DNA from: Pseudomonas citrullilanati
Lineage (GTDB): Bacteria; Pseudomonadota; Gammaproteobacteria; Pseudomonadales; Pseudomonadaceae
Length of the DNA: 64,000 nucleotides
NCBI RefSeq assembly: GCF_030580855.1
Contig: NZ_JAUQOP010000030.1
Location: 16,944 to 80,943 of the forward strand
Direction: 5' to 3'
The notes beneath the pieces were generated by a model. That model saw only the letters and a list, made by a program, of their open reading frames with translations. It searched no databases and was not told the origin of the DNA. A program made the translations under genes and the position numbers. The stretch's first letter is position 1. Each line of letters opens with the position of its first letter. This document shows positions 51,728 through 60,391 of the stretch, one piece after another.

Positions 51728-52840
51728 ATGTCATCGAATAAAACCCTCGCCCTGGCGCTGTGCTTCGCGATTACCGGTTGCGCACAAACCCCACAAAATG
51801 ATGCCGAACGCGGTGGCAGCTGGTGGTCGTTCGGCTCCTCCGACAAGGTGGCGGCCAAGGACACCGCGCCCACGGCGCCAGCGGCACCCCTGAAGCCGGC
51901 GGCCGCCGCGCCGCAAGCCAAGGCCGAGAGCGCCACGCACTGGTGGTGGCCGTTCTCGTCCGATGACAGCGCCGACGTCGCCGCTAAAGAGCCCGTCAAG
52001 TCCGAAGCCAAGGCGCCGGCCACGGTCGCCAAGGCCGAAGCCGAAAGCAACGGCAAGTGGTGGTGGCCATTCGGCGGCAAGGAACAGGAAACCGCCAAGG
52101 CCGTGCCGATGCCCGACCCGAAGGTGACCCAGGCCTGGCTCGACGACTACGAGCCGAAGCTGCGCACGGCGATCCAGGACAGCAAGCTCGAGCTTGAGCG
52201 TCGCGACAACGTGCTGGTGGTCACCGCGCCGGTGGACAGTTCCTTCAACCCGGATCGTCCGGCCATGCTGCTGCCCGTGACCCTCGGCCCGTTCACCCGG
52301 GTGGCGAAGATCCTCGAGGCCGACCCGAAGACCGCCGTGCTGGTGCTGGGCCACGCCGACACTACGGGCGCCGCGCCAGCCAACCTGAAGCTCAGCCAGG
52401 AGCGGGCCCAGGCCGTGGCGGCGATTTTCCGTCTCAGTGGCTTGCAACGTGACCGCCTGATGTTGCGCGGCATGGGCGCGGTATCGCCGCGCGCGGCCAA
52501 CGACAGCGCCGAAGGCCGTGCCTTGAACCGTCGCGTGGAGCTGCTGGTGACACCGCAGAACACCATGGTGGCGCTGCTGAGCAAATACAACATGCCGGCC
52601 CCGGCACCCGTGACGATGGTGGCTGCCCAGGATGTGAAGCCTGCTGCCCCGGCACCTGCTCCTGCTGCCAAGAAAGCCGCTGCCCCGGCGACCAAGAAAG
52701 CGCCGGCGAAGAAAGCCGCCGCCAAGGCCCCTGCCAAGAAGGCACCGGCCAAGGCCGCGACTCCGGCGAAGAAACCCCAACCGGCCAAAGCCGCCACGGA
52801 CACCAAGAAAGTCGCGGCCGCCGATACGCCCAAGCAGTGA
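51728..52840 (+). CDS. OmpA-family lipoprotein with Trp repeats and Lys/Ala-rich tail
   Basis: 370 residues. Lipobox ITGC puts the lipidated Cys at 18. Three Trp-rich units follow: GGSWWSFGSSDK (30-40), THWWWPFSSDD (70-80) and GKWWWPFGGKE (109-119), separated by Ala/Lys/Pro linkers. The OmpA-like domain at about 140-275 contains GHADTTGAAPANLKLSQERA and ends with ALNRRVELLV. The last 70 residues are AKKAAAPATKKAPAKK-type repeats resembling histone H1 or AlgP tails. Peptidoglycan binding is expected; the basic tail may bind DNA or anionic polymers. Confidence 0.85.
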   Translation: MSSNKTLALALCFAITGCAQTPQNDAERGGSWWSFGSSDKVAAKDTAPTAPAAPLKPAAAAPQAKAESATHWWWPFSSDDSADVAAKEPVKSEAKAPATVAKAEAESNGKWWWPFGGKEQETAKAVPMPDPKVTQAWLDDYEPKLRTAIQDSKLELERRDNVLVVTAPVDSSFNPDRPAMLLPVTLGPFTRVAKILEADPKTAVLVLGHADTTGAAPANLKLSQERAQAVAAIFRLSGLQRDRLMLRGMGAVSPRAANDSAEGRALNRRVELLVTPQNTMVALLSKYNMPAPAPVTMVAAQDVKPAAPAPAPAAKKAAAPATKKAPAKKAAAKAPAKKAPAKAATPAKKPQPAKAATDTKKVAAADTPKQ

Positions 52841-52864
52841 TGGGCCAACCACAAGGAACGCGCC

Positions 52865-53512
52865 ATGACCCAAGCGCTGGCTGATATGCGCCGTGACTAC
52901 ACCCGTGATGGCTTGACCGAGGCCCTGGCCCCGGACGAGCCGTTCGCACTGTTCCACCAATGGTTCGCCGAGGCGGTGAAGACCGAACAGGCGCCGGTGG
53001 AAGCCAACGCCATGACCCTGGCGACGGTGGATGCCGATGGTCGTCCCCATTGCCGCGTCCTGCTGCTCAAGGGGCTGGATGCCGAAGGGTTCACGTTCTT
53101 CACCAACTACGACAGTGCCAAGGGCCAGCAACTGGCGGCGAATCCCTTCGCGGCCATGACATTTTTCTGGCCGGGCCTGGAGCGCCAGGTGCGCATCGAG
53201 GGCAAAGTGGTGAAGGTCACGGCGCAGGAGTCGGATGCCTATTACCAGGTCCGTCCGCTGGGCAGCCGCCTCGGCGCCTGGGCGTCACCCCAGAGCCGGG
53301 TGATCGCCGGGCGCGGTGAGCTGGAAGACTTGCTCAAGGCCACCGAGCAGCGCTTCAGTGACAGTCAGCCCGACTGTCCGGAACATTGGGGCGGCTACCG
53401 CTTGCTGCCCGAGCGCATCGAATTCTGGCAGGGCCGCCCGAGCCGCCTGCACGATCGCCTCAACTACCGCCTGCAAGGGGCGAACTGGACGCGCGAGCGC
53501 CTGGCGCCTTAG
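52865..53512 (+). CDS. pdxH: Pyridoxamine 5'-phosphate oxidase
   Basis: 215 residues, the normal size. FMN-dependent oxidation of PNP/PMP to PLP. Features: EANAMTLATVDADGRPHCRVLLLKG, TNYDSAKGQQLAANPFAAMTFFWPGLERQVRIEG, RPLGSRLGAWASPQS and the end LHDRLNYRLQGANWTRERLAP, which carries the substrate-binding RxH-like residues. It follows the OmpA gene by 24 bp and may be co-transcribed. Its last 53 bp overlap the convergent small gene. Confidence 0.97.
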   Translation: MTQALADMRRDYTRDGLTEALAPDEPFALFHQWFAEAVKTEQAPVEANAMTLATVDADGRPHCRVLLLKGLDAEGFTFFTNYDSAKGQQLAANPFAAMTFFWPGLERQVRIEGKVVKVTAQESDAYYQVRPLGSRLGAWASPQSRVIAGRGELEDLLKATEQRFSDSQPDCPEHWGGYRLLPERIEFWQGRPSRLHDRLNYRLQGANWTRERLAP

Positions 53513-53744
53513 CCTCGGCGTACCCTGCCGCGGCGGTTTCCAGCCACCGCGGCAGGTCCCGGCGCTTGATCCCTTGTTCCCGGGCGCTGGCCAATTGTTG
53601 CAGCATGTAGCTTTTCTTCTGCTCGTCCTTTCCGGCCAGCGACAGCGCCAGGTCGCGGTCCGCCCAGCGTTTGATCCGCACGTACAGCCACCAGTGGAAG
53701 TACAAACCGGCCACGGTGGTAGCGACGATGATGAAGTAATCCAT
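53460..53744 (-). CDS. Small single-span membrane protein, convergent with pdxH
   Basis: 94 residues. An N-terminal hydrophobic segment (YFIIVATTVAGLYFHWWLYV, residues 3-22) precedes a basic helix (RIKRWADRDLALSLAG) and a Lys/Gln-rich helix. It matches small hypothetical proteins seen at this place in other pseudomonads, as I recall. The ATG at 53744 is used; upstream in-frame residues lack a hydrophobic pattern. The 3' end overlaps pdxH by 53 bp on the opposite strand. Confidence 0.6.
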   Translation of the reverse strand: MDYFIIVATTVAGLYFHWWLYVRIKRWADRDLALSLAGKDEQKKSYMLQQLASAREQGIKRRDLPRWLETAAAGYAEAKAPGARASSSPLAGGS

Positions 53745-53913
53745 GGAAAATCCCAGGTTGAGGACGCAGGTTTCGGAAATAGGCGCTACTGTTGGGTGAA
53801 TTTTTCGGGCGCGCCTGTATCCCACCTGAATGAAAGCAATTTTATCCCGGCGAGGCCGTGACAGGCGTCAAGTTGGGGAGTTTAATGAATTCCTGTCTTT
53901 TGGAGCTGATGCT

Positions 53914-54378
53914 ATGCGTAAGTCTGTTTTACTGGTTGCTTCCTTTTCCACGATGGCGATGTTGCTCACTGGCTGTCAGTCGAGCCTGACCGGTGACTCC
54001 TACTCCCGCGACGAAGCACGTCGCGTGCAGACGATTCGCATGGGCACCATCGAATCCTTGCGTCCGGTCAAGATCGAAGGCACCAAGACCCCTATCGGTG
54101 GCGCCGCCGGTGCCGTGGTGGGCGGTGTCGGTGGCAGCGCCGTCGGCGGTGGCCGTGGCAGCATCGTTGCCGCGGTGATCGGCGCCGTGGCCGGCGGCCT
54201 GATCGGCTCCGCCACCGAAGAAGGCCTGACCCGTACCCAGGGCGTGGAGATTACCGTTCGCGAAGACGACGGTAGCATGCGTGCCTATGTGCAGCAGGTT
54301 CAGGAGAACGAAGTGTTCCGCGTGGGTGAGCGGGTTCGGATTTCCACCGTGGGTGGTACGAGTCGCGTATCGCACTGA
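53914..54378 (+). CDS. Glycine-zipper lipoprotein (SlyB-like)
   Basis: 154 residues. Lipobox LLTGC with Cys21. Two glycine-zipper helices (GGAAGAVVGGVGGSAVGGGRG and AAVIGAVAGGLIGSATEEG) form the 2TM domain. The C-terminal ~45 residues (GVEITVREDDGSMRAYVQQV) form a small beta domain. SlyB-like proteins stabilise the outer membrane under PhoP/Mg control in enterics. GGAG precedes the ATG. A terminator follows. Confidence 0.88.
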   Translation: MRKSVLLVASFSTMAMLLTGCQSSLTGDSYSRDEARRVQTIRMGTIESLRPVKIEGTKTPIGGAAGAVVGGVGGSAVGGGRGSIVAAVIGAVAGGLIGSATEEGLTRTQGVEITVREDDGSMRAYVQQVQENEVFRVGERVRISTVGGTSRVSH

Positions 54379-54398
54379 TTGAGGTTTTCTGATGCGTA

Positions 54399-54436
54399 AA
54401 CGGCGCTTGGTCCTGAAGAGGGCAGCGCCGTTTTTT
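54399..54436 (+). terminator. Terminator after the glycine-zipper gene
   Basis: AACGGCGCT and AGCGCCGTT form a 9-bp perfect stem with a 16-nt loop, followed by six T. Confidence 0.88.
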
Positions 54437-54445
54437 GTTGCCCCT

Positions 54446-54534
54446 TGTGGGAGCGAGCTTGCTCGCGAAGACGGCGGTCCATTCAACACCGATGCAGGCT
54501 GACCCACCGCTATCGCGAGCAGGCTCGCTCCCAC
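54446..54534. repeat. REP pair before nhaA end
   Basis: Copies at 54446-54472 and 54507-54534 in opposite orientation with the standard core, between the convergent glycine-zipper and nhaA genes. Confidence 0.9.
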
Positions 54535-54561
54535 TGGCCCTTGGCGGCTGGCGATGTCGGG

Positions 54562-55773
54562 CTAGCCGTGCCCGGGCATCGAAACGGATTTGCGGCTGGC
54601 TGCCGCGGTAATCGCGTAGCCCAGCAACGCCGCCAGGATCGAACCCGTGAGGATGCCCATCCGGTCCATGCCCGCGTAATCACTGACACCCGGCTCGAAG
54701 GCCAGGGAGCCGACGAACAGGCTCATGGTGAAGCCGATGCCGCACAGGATCGCCACGCCCAGCACCTGCCCCCAGTTGGCGCCGGCGGGGAGGTTGGCGA
54801 TGCCGACCTTCACGGCCAGCCAGGTCAGGCCGAACACGCCCACGGTCTTGCCCAGCAGCAGGCCGATCGCGATGCCCATGGGGACGTGGTGGGTGAAGCT
54901 TTCGACCGTCACGCCGCTCAGGGACAAGCCGGCGTTGGCGAAGGCGAACAGCGGCAGGATGCCGTAGGCCACCCAGGGATGCAGGGCATGCTCCAGGGTT
55001 CGCAGCGGCGAGGTCTCGGCGTTTTTCGTGCGCAGGGGGATGCAGAAGGCCAGGGTCACGCCGGCCAGGGTGGCGTGGACACCGCTCTTGAGCACGCAGA
55101 CCCACAGGATCAGGCCCACGACCATGTACGGCCCGAGCTTGACCACGCCCATCCGGTTCATCGCCACCAGCACGGCGATGCAGGCGGCTGCCAGCATCAG
55201 CGACAAGGTCGACAGGGCGCCGGAGTAGAAGATGGCGATGATGATAATGGCGCCGAGGTCGTCGATGATTGCCAGGGTCATCAGGAACAGCTTGAGCGAC
55301 ACCGGCACACGCTTGCCCAGCAGCGCCAGGACACCAAGCGCGAAGGCGATGTCGGTGGCCGTCGGAATCGCCCAGCCGGCGAGGGCGGGCGGGTTGTCGC
55401 GGTTGAGAAACCAGTAGATCAGCGCCGGGACCAGCATGCCGCCAATCGCCGCCGCGCCCGGCAGGACGATTTGCGAAGGTCTCGACAACTGGCCATCGAG
55501 GACTTCGCGCTTGACCTCCAGGCCGATCAGCAGGAAGAACATGGCCATCAGGCCGTCGTTGATCCACAACAGCAGCGGCTTGGCGATCTTCAATGCGCCG
55601 ACCTGGGCGACCACCGGCGTGTCCAGCAGGCCGTTGTACAGCCAGGACAGCGGCGAATTGTTGATGACCAGGGCCAGTATGGCGGCGGCGATCAGCAGCA
55701 GGCCACTGGCGGCTTCCAGTTGGAAGAAGCGTGTCAGTGAGTTACGTAGAGCCAAGATTTGCTCTCCATTCAT
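54562..55773 (-). CDS. nhaA: Na+/H+ antiporter NhaA
   Basis: 403 residues with about 12 hydrophobic segments. The ion-binding aspartate pair is in LAIIDDLGAIIIIAIF, and ATDIAFALGVLALLGKRVP and KSGVHATLAGV are diagnostic. NhaA exchanges 2 H+ for 1 Na+ at alkaline pH across the inner membrane. It is divergent from the cysteine synthase-like gene; the 249-bp AT-rich gap holds both promoters. Confidence 0.95.
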   Translation of the reverse strand: MNGEQILALRNSLTRFFQLEAASGLLLIAAAILALVINNSPLSWLYNGLLDTPVVAQVGALKIAKPLLLWINDGLMAMFFLLIGLEVKREVLDGQLSRPSQIVLPGAAAIGGMLVPALIYWFLNRDNPPALAGWAIPTATDIAFALGVLALLGKRVPVSLKLFLMTLAIIDDLGAIIIIAIFYSGALSTLSLMLAAACIAVLVAMNRMGVVKLGPYMVVGLILWVCVLKSGVHATLAGVTLAFCIPLRTKNAETSPLRTLEHALHPWVAYGILPLFAFANAGLSLSGVTVESFTHHVPMGIAIGLLLGKTVGVFGLTWLAVKVGIANLPAGANWGQVLGVAILCGIGFTMSLFVGSLAFEPGVSDYAGMDRMGILTGSILAALLGYAITAAASRKSVSMPGHG

Positions 55774-56022
55774 CGATCAAAAAGTCGGCACACCCTAACC
55801 CGTACTGTTAGTTGTTAAAACAAAAGTTATATTCTTTTTTGTTATATGACGTTACAAACAGCCGTGCCAGGCGGTCGGGCAGTTACGGCCCATATTGGAC
55901 CTTAGCTGTACCTGTGCGAGATGTCGGTTTTTTCCTAAGCTGGCGACTGGTTTTTCCGAATCAATCCGTGCCTGCATGACCACGGGGATTTCCCGTGCGA
56001 ACCGATCCTGTGAGAACACACC

Positions 56023-57117
56023 ATGAACGACCATCGCCAGTGGGCGCGCGAAGCGATCCGCATCATCGAGGCTGACTTCCAGCGCAGCGCCGATACCCAC
56101 CTGATCCCGCTGCCGTTGCCGGGCCTGCCGGGTATCGAGTTGTACTTCAAGGATGAGTCCAGCCATCCCACTGGCAGCCTCAAGCATCGCCTGGCGCGTT
56201 CGCTGTTCCTCTATGCGTTGTGTAACGGCTGGCTCAAGCCCGGGGCGCCGGTGATCGAGGCCTCGAGTGGCTCGACGGCGATTTCCGAGGCGTATTTCGC
56301 CAGGCTGCTGGGGCTGCCCTTTATTGCGGTGATGCCGGCGACCACTTCCAGGGAAAAAATCGCACAGATCGCGTTCTACGGCGGCCAGAGTCATCTGGTG
56401 GATGATCCTACGCAGATCTACGCCGAATCCGAACGCCTGGCCCGTGAGCACGATGGCCACTTCATCGACCAGTTCACTTATGCCGAGCGGGCAACGGACT
56501 GGCGGGCCAATAACAACATTGCCGAATCGATCTTCCAGCAGATGCGGTTCGAGCACTACCCGGAGCCGAGCTGGCTGATCTCCAGCCCTGGCACCGGGGG
56601 CACCACGGCCACCCTGGGGCGTTACGTGCGCTATCGCCAGCACGGTACCCGCGTGCTGTGCGCCGATGCCGAGCGTTCGGTGTTCTTCGACTATTACCGC
56701 AGCGGCGACGCCAGCCTGCGCCTGGATTGCGGCTCGCGGATCGAGGGCATTGGCCGGCCACGGGTCGAGGCGTCGTTCCTGCCGAAGGTCATCGATGCGA
56801 TGGTCAAGGTTCCGGATGCCCTGTCGCTGGCGGCCATGCACTACCTGGCCCAGCGCCTGGGACGGCGGGTCGGGGGTTCCAGCGGCACCAACCTGATAGG
56901 GGCGCTGATCGCCGCGCGGCAGATGGCGCAAGCGGGCGAGTCGGGCTCGATCGTGGCGATCCTGTGCGACGGCGGCGAGCGTTATGCAACGACTTATTAC
57001 GATCCGACCTGGCTCAAGGCCCAGGGCTATGAGCTGGACGGGTTGATGACGGTCGTGGCGGCGAGCGTGGAGCGGGGCGAGGCACTGCCGGAGAGTGTGT
57101 TGCGGGCGAATATCTGA
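56023..57117 (+). CDS. PLP-dependent cysteine synthase/desulfhydrase family enzyme
   Basis: 364 residues, fold type II PLP. The Schiff-base Lys is K54 in HPTGSLKHRLARS; the Asn-loop equivalent is EASSGSTAISEAYF; the phosphate-binding loop is SSPGTGGTTATLG. SLKHR instead of the SVKDR of CysK resembles the Cds1-type cysteine desulfhydrase branch. Whether it makes cysteine or degrades it to sulfide is not settled by sequence. A GAGAACAC-type weak RBS precedes the ATG. Confidence 0.8.
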   Translation: MNDHRQWAREAIRIIEADFQRSADTHLIPLPLPGLPGIELYFKDESSHPTGSLKHRLARSLFLYALCNGWLKPGAPVIEASSGSTAISEAYFARLLGLPFIAVMPATTSREKIAQIAFYGGQSHLVDDPTQIYAESERLAREHDGHFIDQFTYAERATDWRANNNIAESIFQQMRFEHYPEPSWLISSPGTGGTTATLGRYVRYRQHGTRVLCADAERSVFFDYYRSGDASLRLDCGSRIEGIGRPRVEASFLPKVIDAMVKVPDALSLAAMHYLAQRLGRRVGGSSGTNLIGALIAARQMAQAGESGSIVAILCDGGERYATTYYDPTWLKAQGYELDGLMTVVAASVERGEALPESVLRANI

Positions 57118-57131
57118 ATCACTGAGGCCCC

Positions 57132-57220
57132 TGTGGGGGCGGGCTTGCTCGCGAATGCAGTGGATCAGTCAACTTATCAGTGGATGATGTACCGCATTCG
57201 CGGGCAAGCCCGCTCCCACA
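57132..57220. repeat. REP pair after the cysteine synthase-like gene
   Basis: Copies at 57132-57158 and 57193-57220 in opposite orientation, subtype with GGGCTTGCTCGCGAATGC core. Confidence 0.88.
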
Positions 57221-57231
57221 AGGGATGGGTG

Positions 57232-58845
57232 TCAAGCTTCGAGGCCCAGCATATCCCGCGCCACGGCCTCGGCGATCCGGATACCGTCCACGCCCGCCGA
57301 GAGAATCCCGCCCGCGTAACCGGCGCCTTCACCGGCCGGGAACAGGCCTTTGACGTTCAAGCTCTGCAGCGATTCGTCGCGGGTGATGCGCAGCGGCGAC
57401 GAGGTGCGGGTCTCGATGCCGGTCAGCACGGCGTCATGCAGGGAGTAGCCGCGAATCTGTTTCTCGAACGCCGGCAGGGCTTCGCGGATGGCTTCGATGG
57501 CGAAGTCCGGCAGGGCCAGGGCCAGGTCGCCCAGGGAGACGCCGGGCTTGTAGGACGGCTCGACACTGCCCAGGGCCGTCGACGGTTTGCCGGCGATGAA
57601 ATCGCCCACCAGTTGCGCCGGGGCTTCGTAGTTGCTGCCGCCAAGCACGAACGCGTGGGATTCCAGGCGCTCCTGCAATTCGATGCCGGCCAGCGGGCCG
57701 CCCGGATAATCCACCTCCGGGGTGATGCCGACGACGATGCCGGAGTTGGCGTTGCGCTCGTTGCGCGAATACTGGCTCATGCCGTTGGTCACGACGCGGT
57801 TCGGCTCGGACGTCGCGGCCACCACGGTGCCCCCCGGGCACATGCAGAAACTGTACACCGAGCGACCATTCCTGGCGTGGTGCACCAGCTTGTAGTCGGC
57901 GGCGCCGAGTTTCGGGTGCCCGGCGTACTTGCCCAGGCGCGCGCGGTCGATCAGCGATTGCGGGTGCTCGATCCGGAAACCCACCGAGAACGGCTTGGCT
58001 TCCATGTACACGCCACGGTCGTGGAGCATGCGGAAGGTGTCCCGGGCGCTATGGCCGAGGGCCAGGATCACATGCCGGGAGTGGAGGCGTTCACCGCTGG
58101 CCAGTTCGACGCCGACCAGTTGGCCGTCCTCGATCAGCACGTCGGTGACCCGCTGCTGGAAGCGCACTTCGCCGCCCAGGGCGCGAATTTCCTCACGCAT
58201 GTTTTCCACGACGCCCGTCAGGCGGAACGTACCGATGTGCGGTTTGCTGACATAGAGGATTTCTTCCGGCGCGCCGGCCTTGACGAACTCGTGCAGGACC
58301 TTGCGGCCAAGGAACTTCGGATCCTTGATCTGGCTGTAGAGCTTGCCATCGGAGAACGTCCCCGCGCCGCCTTCGCCGAATTGCACGTTGGATTCGGGGT
58401 TGAGCACGCTTTTGCGCCACAGGCCCCAGGTGTCCTTGGTGCGCTGGCGCACTTCCGGGCCGCGCTCGAGGATGATCGGCTTGAAGCCCATCTGGGCCAG
58501 TAGCAGGGCGGCGAAGATCCCGCAGGGACCGAAGCCGACCACGATCGGCCGCTCCTCCAGCCCGGCCGGTGCCTGGCCAACCACTGTGTAGCTGACATCC
58601 GGCGCTTCGTTGATGTTGCGATCATCGGCGAACTTGCGCAGAAGGCTGGCTTCGTCGCGCACCGTCAGGTCGATGGTGTAGATGAAGCACAGCTCGGAAG
58701 ACTTCTTGCGGGCGTCGTAGCTGCGCTTGAACAAGGTGAAATCGAGCAGCTCATCGCTGGCGATGCCCAGGCGCTGCAGGATGGCGGCGCGCAGGTCTTC
58801 TTCGGGATGGTCGAGCGGCAGCTTGAGTTCGGTGATTCGTAACAT
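57232..58845 (-). CDS. NAD(P)/FAD-dependent oxidoreductase, uncharacterised
   Basis: 537 residues. The FAD Rossmann motif VVGFGPCGIFAALLLAQMG lies near residue 100, after an N-terminal domain (LRITELKLPLDHPEEDLRAAILQRLGI) found only in this family. The end GLFPAGEGAGYAGGILSAGVDGIRIAEA is the second FAD contact. CMCPGGTVVAATSEP is a conserved Cys-containing block. The family is widespread but has no firm substrate. Monocistronic. Confidence 0.85.
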   Translation of the reverse strand: MLRITELKLPLDHPEEDLRAAILQRLGIASDELLDFTLFKRSYDARKKSSELCFIYTIDLTVRDEASLLRKFADDRNINEAPDVSYTVVGQAPAGLEERPIVVGFGPCGIFAALLLAQMGFKPIILERGPEVRQRTKDTWGLWRKSVLNPESNVQFGEGGAGTFSDGKLYSQIKDPKFLGRKVLHEFVKAGAPEEILYVSKPHIGTFRLTGVVENMREEIRALGGEVRFQQRVTDVLIEDGQLVGVELASGERLHSRHVILALGHSARDTFRMLHDRGVYMEAKPFSVGFRIEHPQSLIDRARLGKYAGHPKLGAADYKLVHHARNGRSVYSFCMCPGGTVVAATSEPNRVVTNGMSQYSRNERNANSGIVVGITPEVDYPGGPLAGIELQERLESHAFVLGGSNYEAPAQLVGDFIAGKPSTALGSVEPSYKPGVSLGDLALALPDFAIEAIREALPAFEKQIRGYSLHDAVLTGIETRTSSPLRITRDESLQSLNVKGLFPAGEGAGYAGGILSAGVDGIRIAEAVARDMLGLEA

Positions 58846-58932
58846 GGCGGGGTCCGGTTCGCGGGGCGCACAACTGCGCCAGGGCGTTCTTCAAACCGGC
58901 GATTATAGGCTGCAATGCCTGGCCGCGGTGAA

Positions 58933-59610
58933 TCAGTCGTCGCGAGCACCGCCGAAATAGGCGCAGCCGCGCTGGACCTGGCCGTTGATCCGTACCTCGG
59001 CGCTCATGTGCTGGACGCTGCCGGTGACGCTGTCGACGCAGCGCTGCGGCGCGACCCAGAGATCGACTTTCTGGCCGTTGGCTTCGGTGCTGAGGTTGAA
59101 ACGACCGTCGCCCAATTGTTCCTCGAGGTAGGGCACGGCCAGTGGCGGTTGGCCTTCACGCTCAAGCACCAGGCCCTTGCCGTTGGCCTTCAGGTCCCAC
59201 TCTGGCCCATGGCCGCTGGCACGCAGGACCAGCCGTTTGAAATTGCCGTCGTCACACGCGCTGCCCGAGCGTTCGAGGCGATAGAGCTGTTCCAGGTCCA
59301 ACTGGCTGTCGGCCCCCGCCGTTGTGCTGGACACGATGCGGCCGCGCACGTCGGCGAACAGCTTGCCCTGCTTGTCGGCCAGGGTTGCGGCTTGTTGCAG
59401 CACGCTGGTGCCGCCGCTGTCGTTGACGATGTAGCGACGCTGTTCCTGGCATGGCTGGAACACCAGCTTGCCATCGGCCGCCGTCAGCTCGCCCTGCAGG
59501 CGCGTTTGCCCGGCGTGGGAAACGCTCTGGCGCGGAGCATCGAGCAGTTGGCAGCCAGCGAACAGCGGCAGGAGGGCGATAAACAGCAGGGAGCGGGCGG
59601 CACGCATCAT
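58933..59610 (-). CDS. Hypothetical lipoprotein (COG3650-like)
   Basis: 225 residues. Lipobox LFAGC with Cys20. Contains a duplicated pattern: LTAADGKLVFQPCQEQRRYIV in the first half and the Cys pair SACDDG and QRCVDSV / GCAYFGG in the second, matching COG3650-type proteins with small beta domains that include MliC-like folds. A lysozyme-inhibitor or heat-shock HslJ-like role is possible but not shown. GGAG precedes the tandem ATGATG start. Confidence 0.7.
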   Translation of the reverse strand: MMRAARSLLFIALLPLFAGCQLLDAPRQSVSHAGQTRLQGELTAADGKLVFQPCQEQRRYIVNDSGGTSVLQQAATLADKQGKLFADVRGRIVSSTTAGADSQLDLEQLYRLERSGSACDDGNFKRLVLRASGHGPEWDLKANGKGLVLEREGQPPLAVPYLEEQLGDGRFNLSTEANGQKVDLWVAPQRCVDSVTGSVQHMSAEVRINGQVQRGCAYFGGARDD

Positions 59611-59686
59611 TGGGTCTCCAGACAGGTGCCGCCACGTTACTCAGACTGATCCCGCATCACAAGCGGGAGCGTAGGCAAGATGCTAT

Positions 59687-60286
59687 TCAACCCACATGAA
59701 AAGTCTGTCCGGTTTGTAGGCCTTCAACACTTTTCGCGTAGGCCAATGCCACGTCTGCGGCCGGCACCGGCTTGTAGCCGCGGAAGTAGGGGGCGTACTT
59801 GTCCATCGCCTCCAGCAGCACATTCGGGCTTACCGAGTTGACCCGCAAGCCCCGGGGCAACTCGATGGCCGCCGCGCGGACGAAACTGTCCAGGGCACCG
59901 TTGACCAGGGCCGCCGACGCGCCGCTCTTGATCGGGTCGTGGCTGAGGACGCCGGTGGTAAAGGTGAAGGAGGCGCCATCGTTGGCGAACTCACGGCCGA
60001 TCAGCAGCAGGTTGACCTGGCCCATCAGCTTGTCTTTCAAGCCCAGGGCGAAGCTTTCTTCGGTCATGTCGCCCAAGGGCGCGAAGGTGACATTGCCGGC
60101 TGCGCAAACCAGGGCGTCGAAGCGCCCGGTCTTTTCGAACAGGGCGCGGATGGAGGCGCTGTCGCTGATGTCCACCTGCAATTCGCCGCTGTCGCGACCG
60201 ATACGAACGATGTCGTGGCGGGGCGACAGTTCCTTGTCTATGGCCGAACCGATGGTGCCGTTGGCGCCGATCAACAGGATTTTCAT
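59687..60286 (-). CDS. Short-chain dehydrogenase-like protein without YxxxK
   Basis: 199 residues. NAD(P)-binding GANGTIGSAI at the N-terminus (LLIGANGTIG instead of TGxxxGIG), VCAAGNV (NAAG-like) and FVRAAAIELPRGLRVNSVSP. The usual catalytic Tyr/Lys pair is absent: the aligned segment reads GASAALVNGALDSFV. It is divergent from a LysR gene with 105 bp between, the classical arrangement for LysR and its target. Confidence 0.85.
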   Translation of the reverse strand: MKILLIGANGTIGSAIDKELSPRHDIVRIGRDSGELQVDISDSASIRALFEKTGRFDALVCAAGNVTFAPLGDMTEESFALGLKDKLMGQVNLLLIGREFANDGASFTFTTGVLSHDPIKSGASAALVNGALDSFVRAAAIELPRGLRVNSVSPNVLLEAMDKYAPYFRGYKPVPAADVALAYAKSVEGLQTGQTFHVG

Positions 60287-60391
60287 GAGCAGGTCCTCTA
60301 TGTGTGGGGAAGAGGTTGCAGTCTAGAAGGGTTCCTTCTGGTGATAATCGTGCTAATAAGCAACCTTTGGTTTTCAATTGGAAACAATCCA

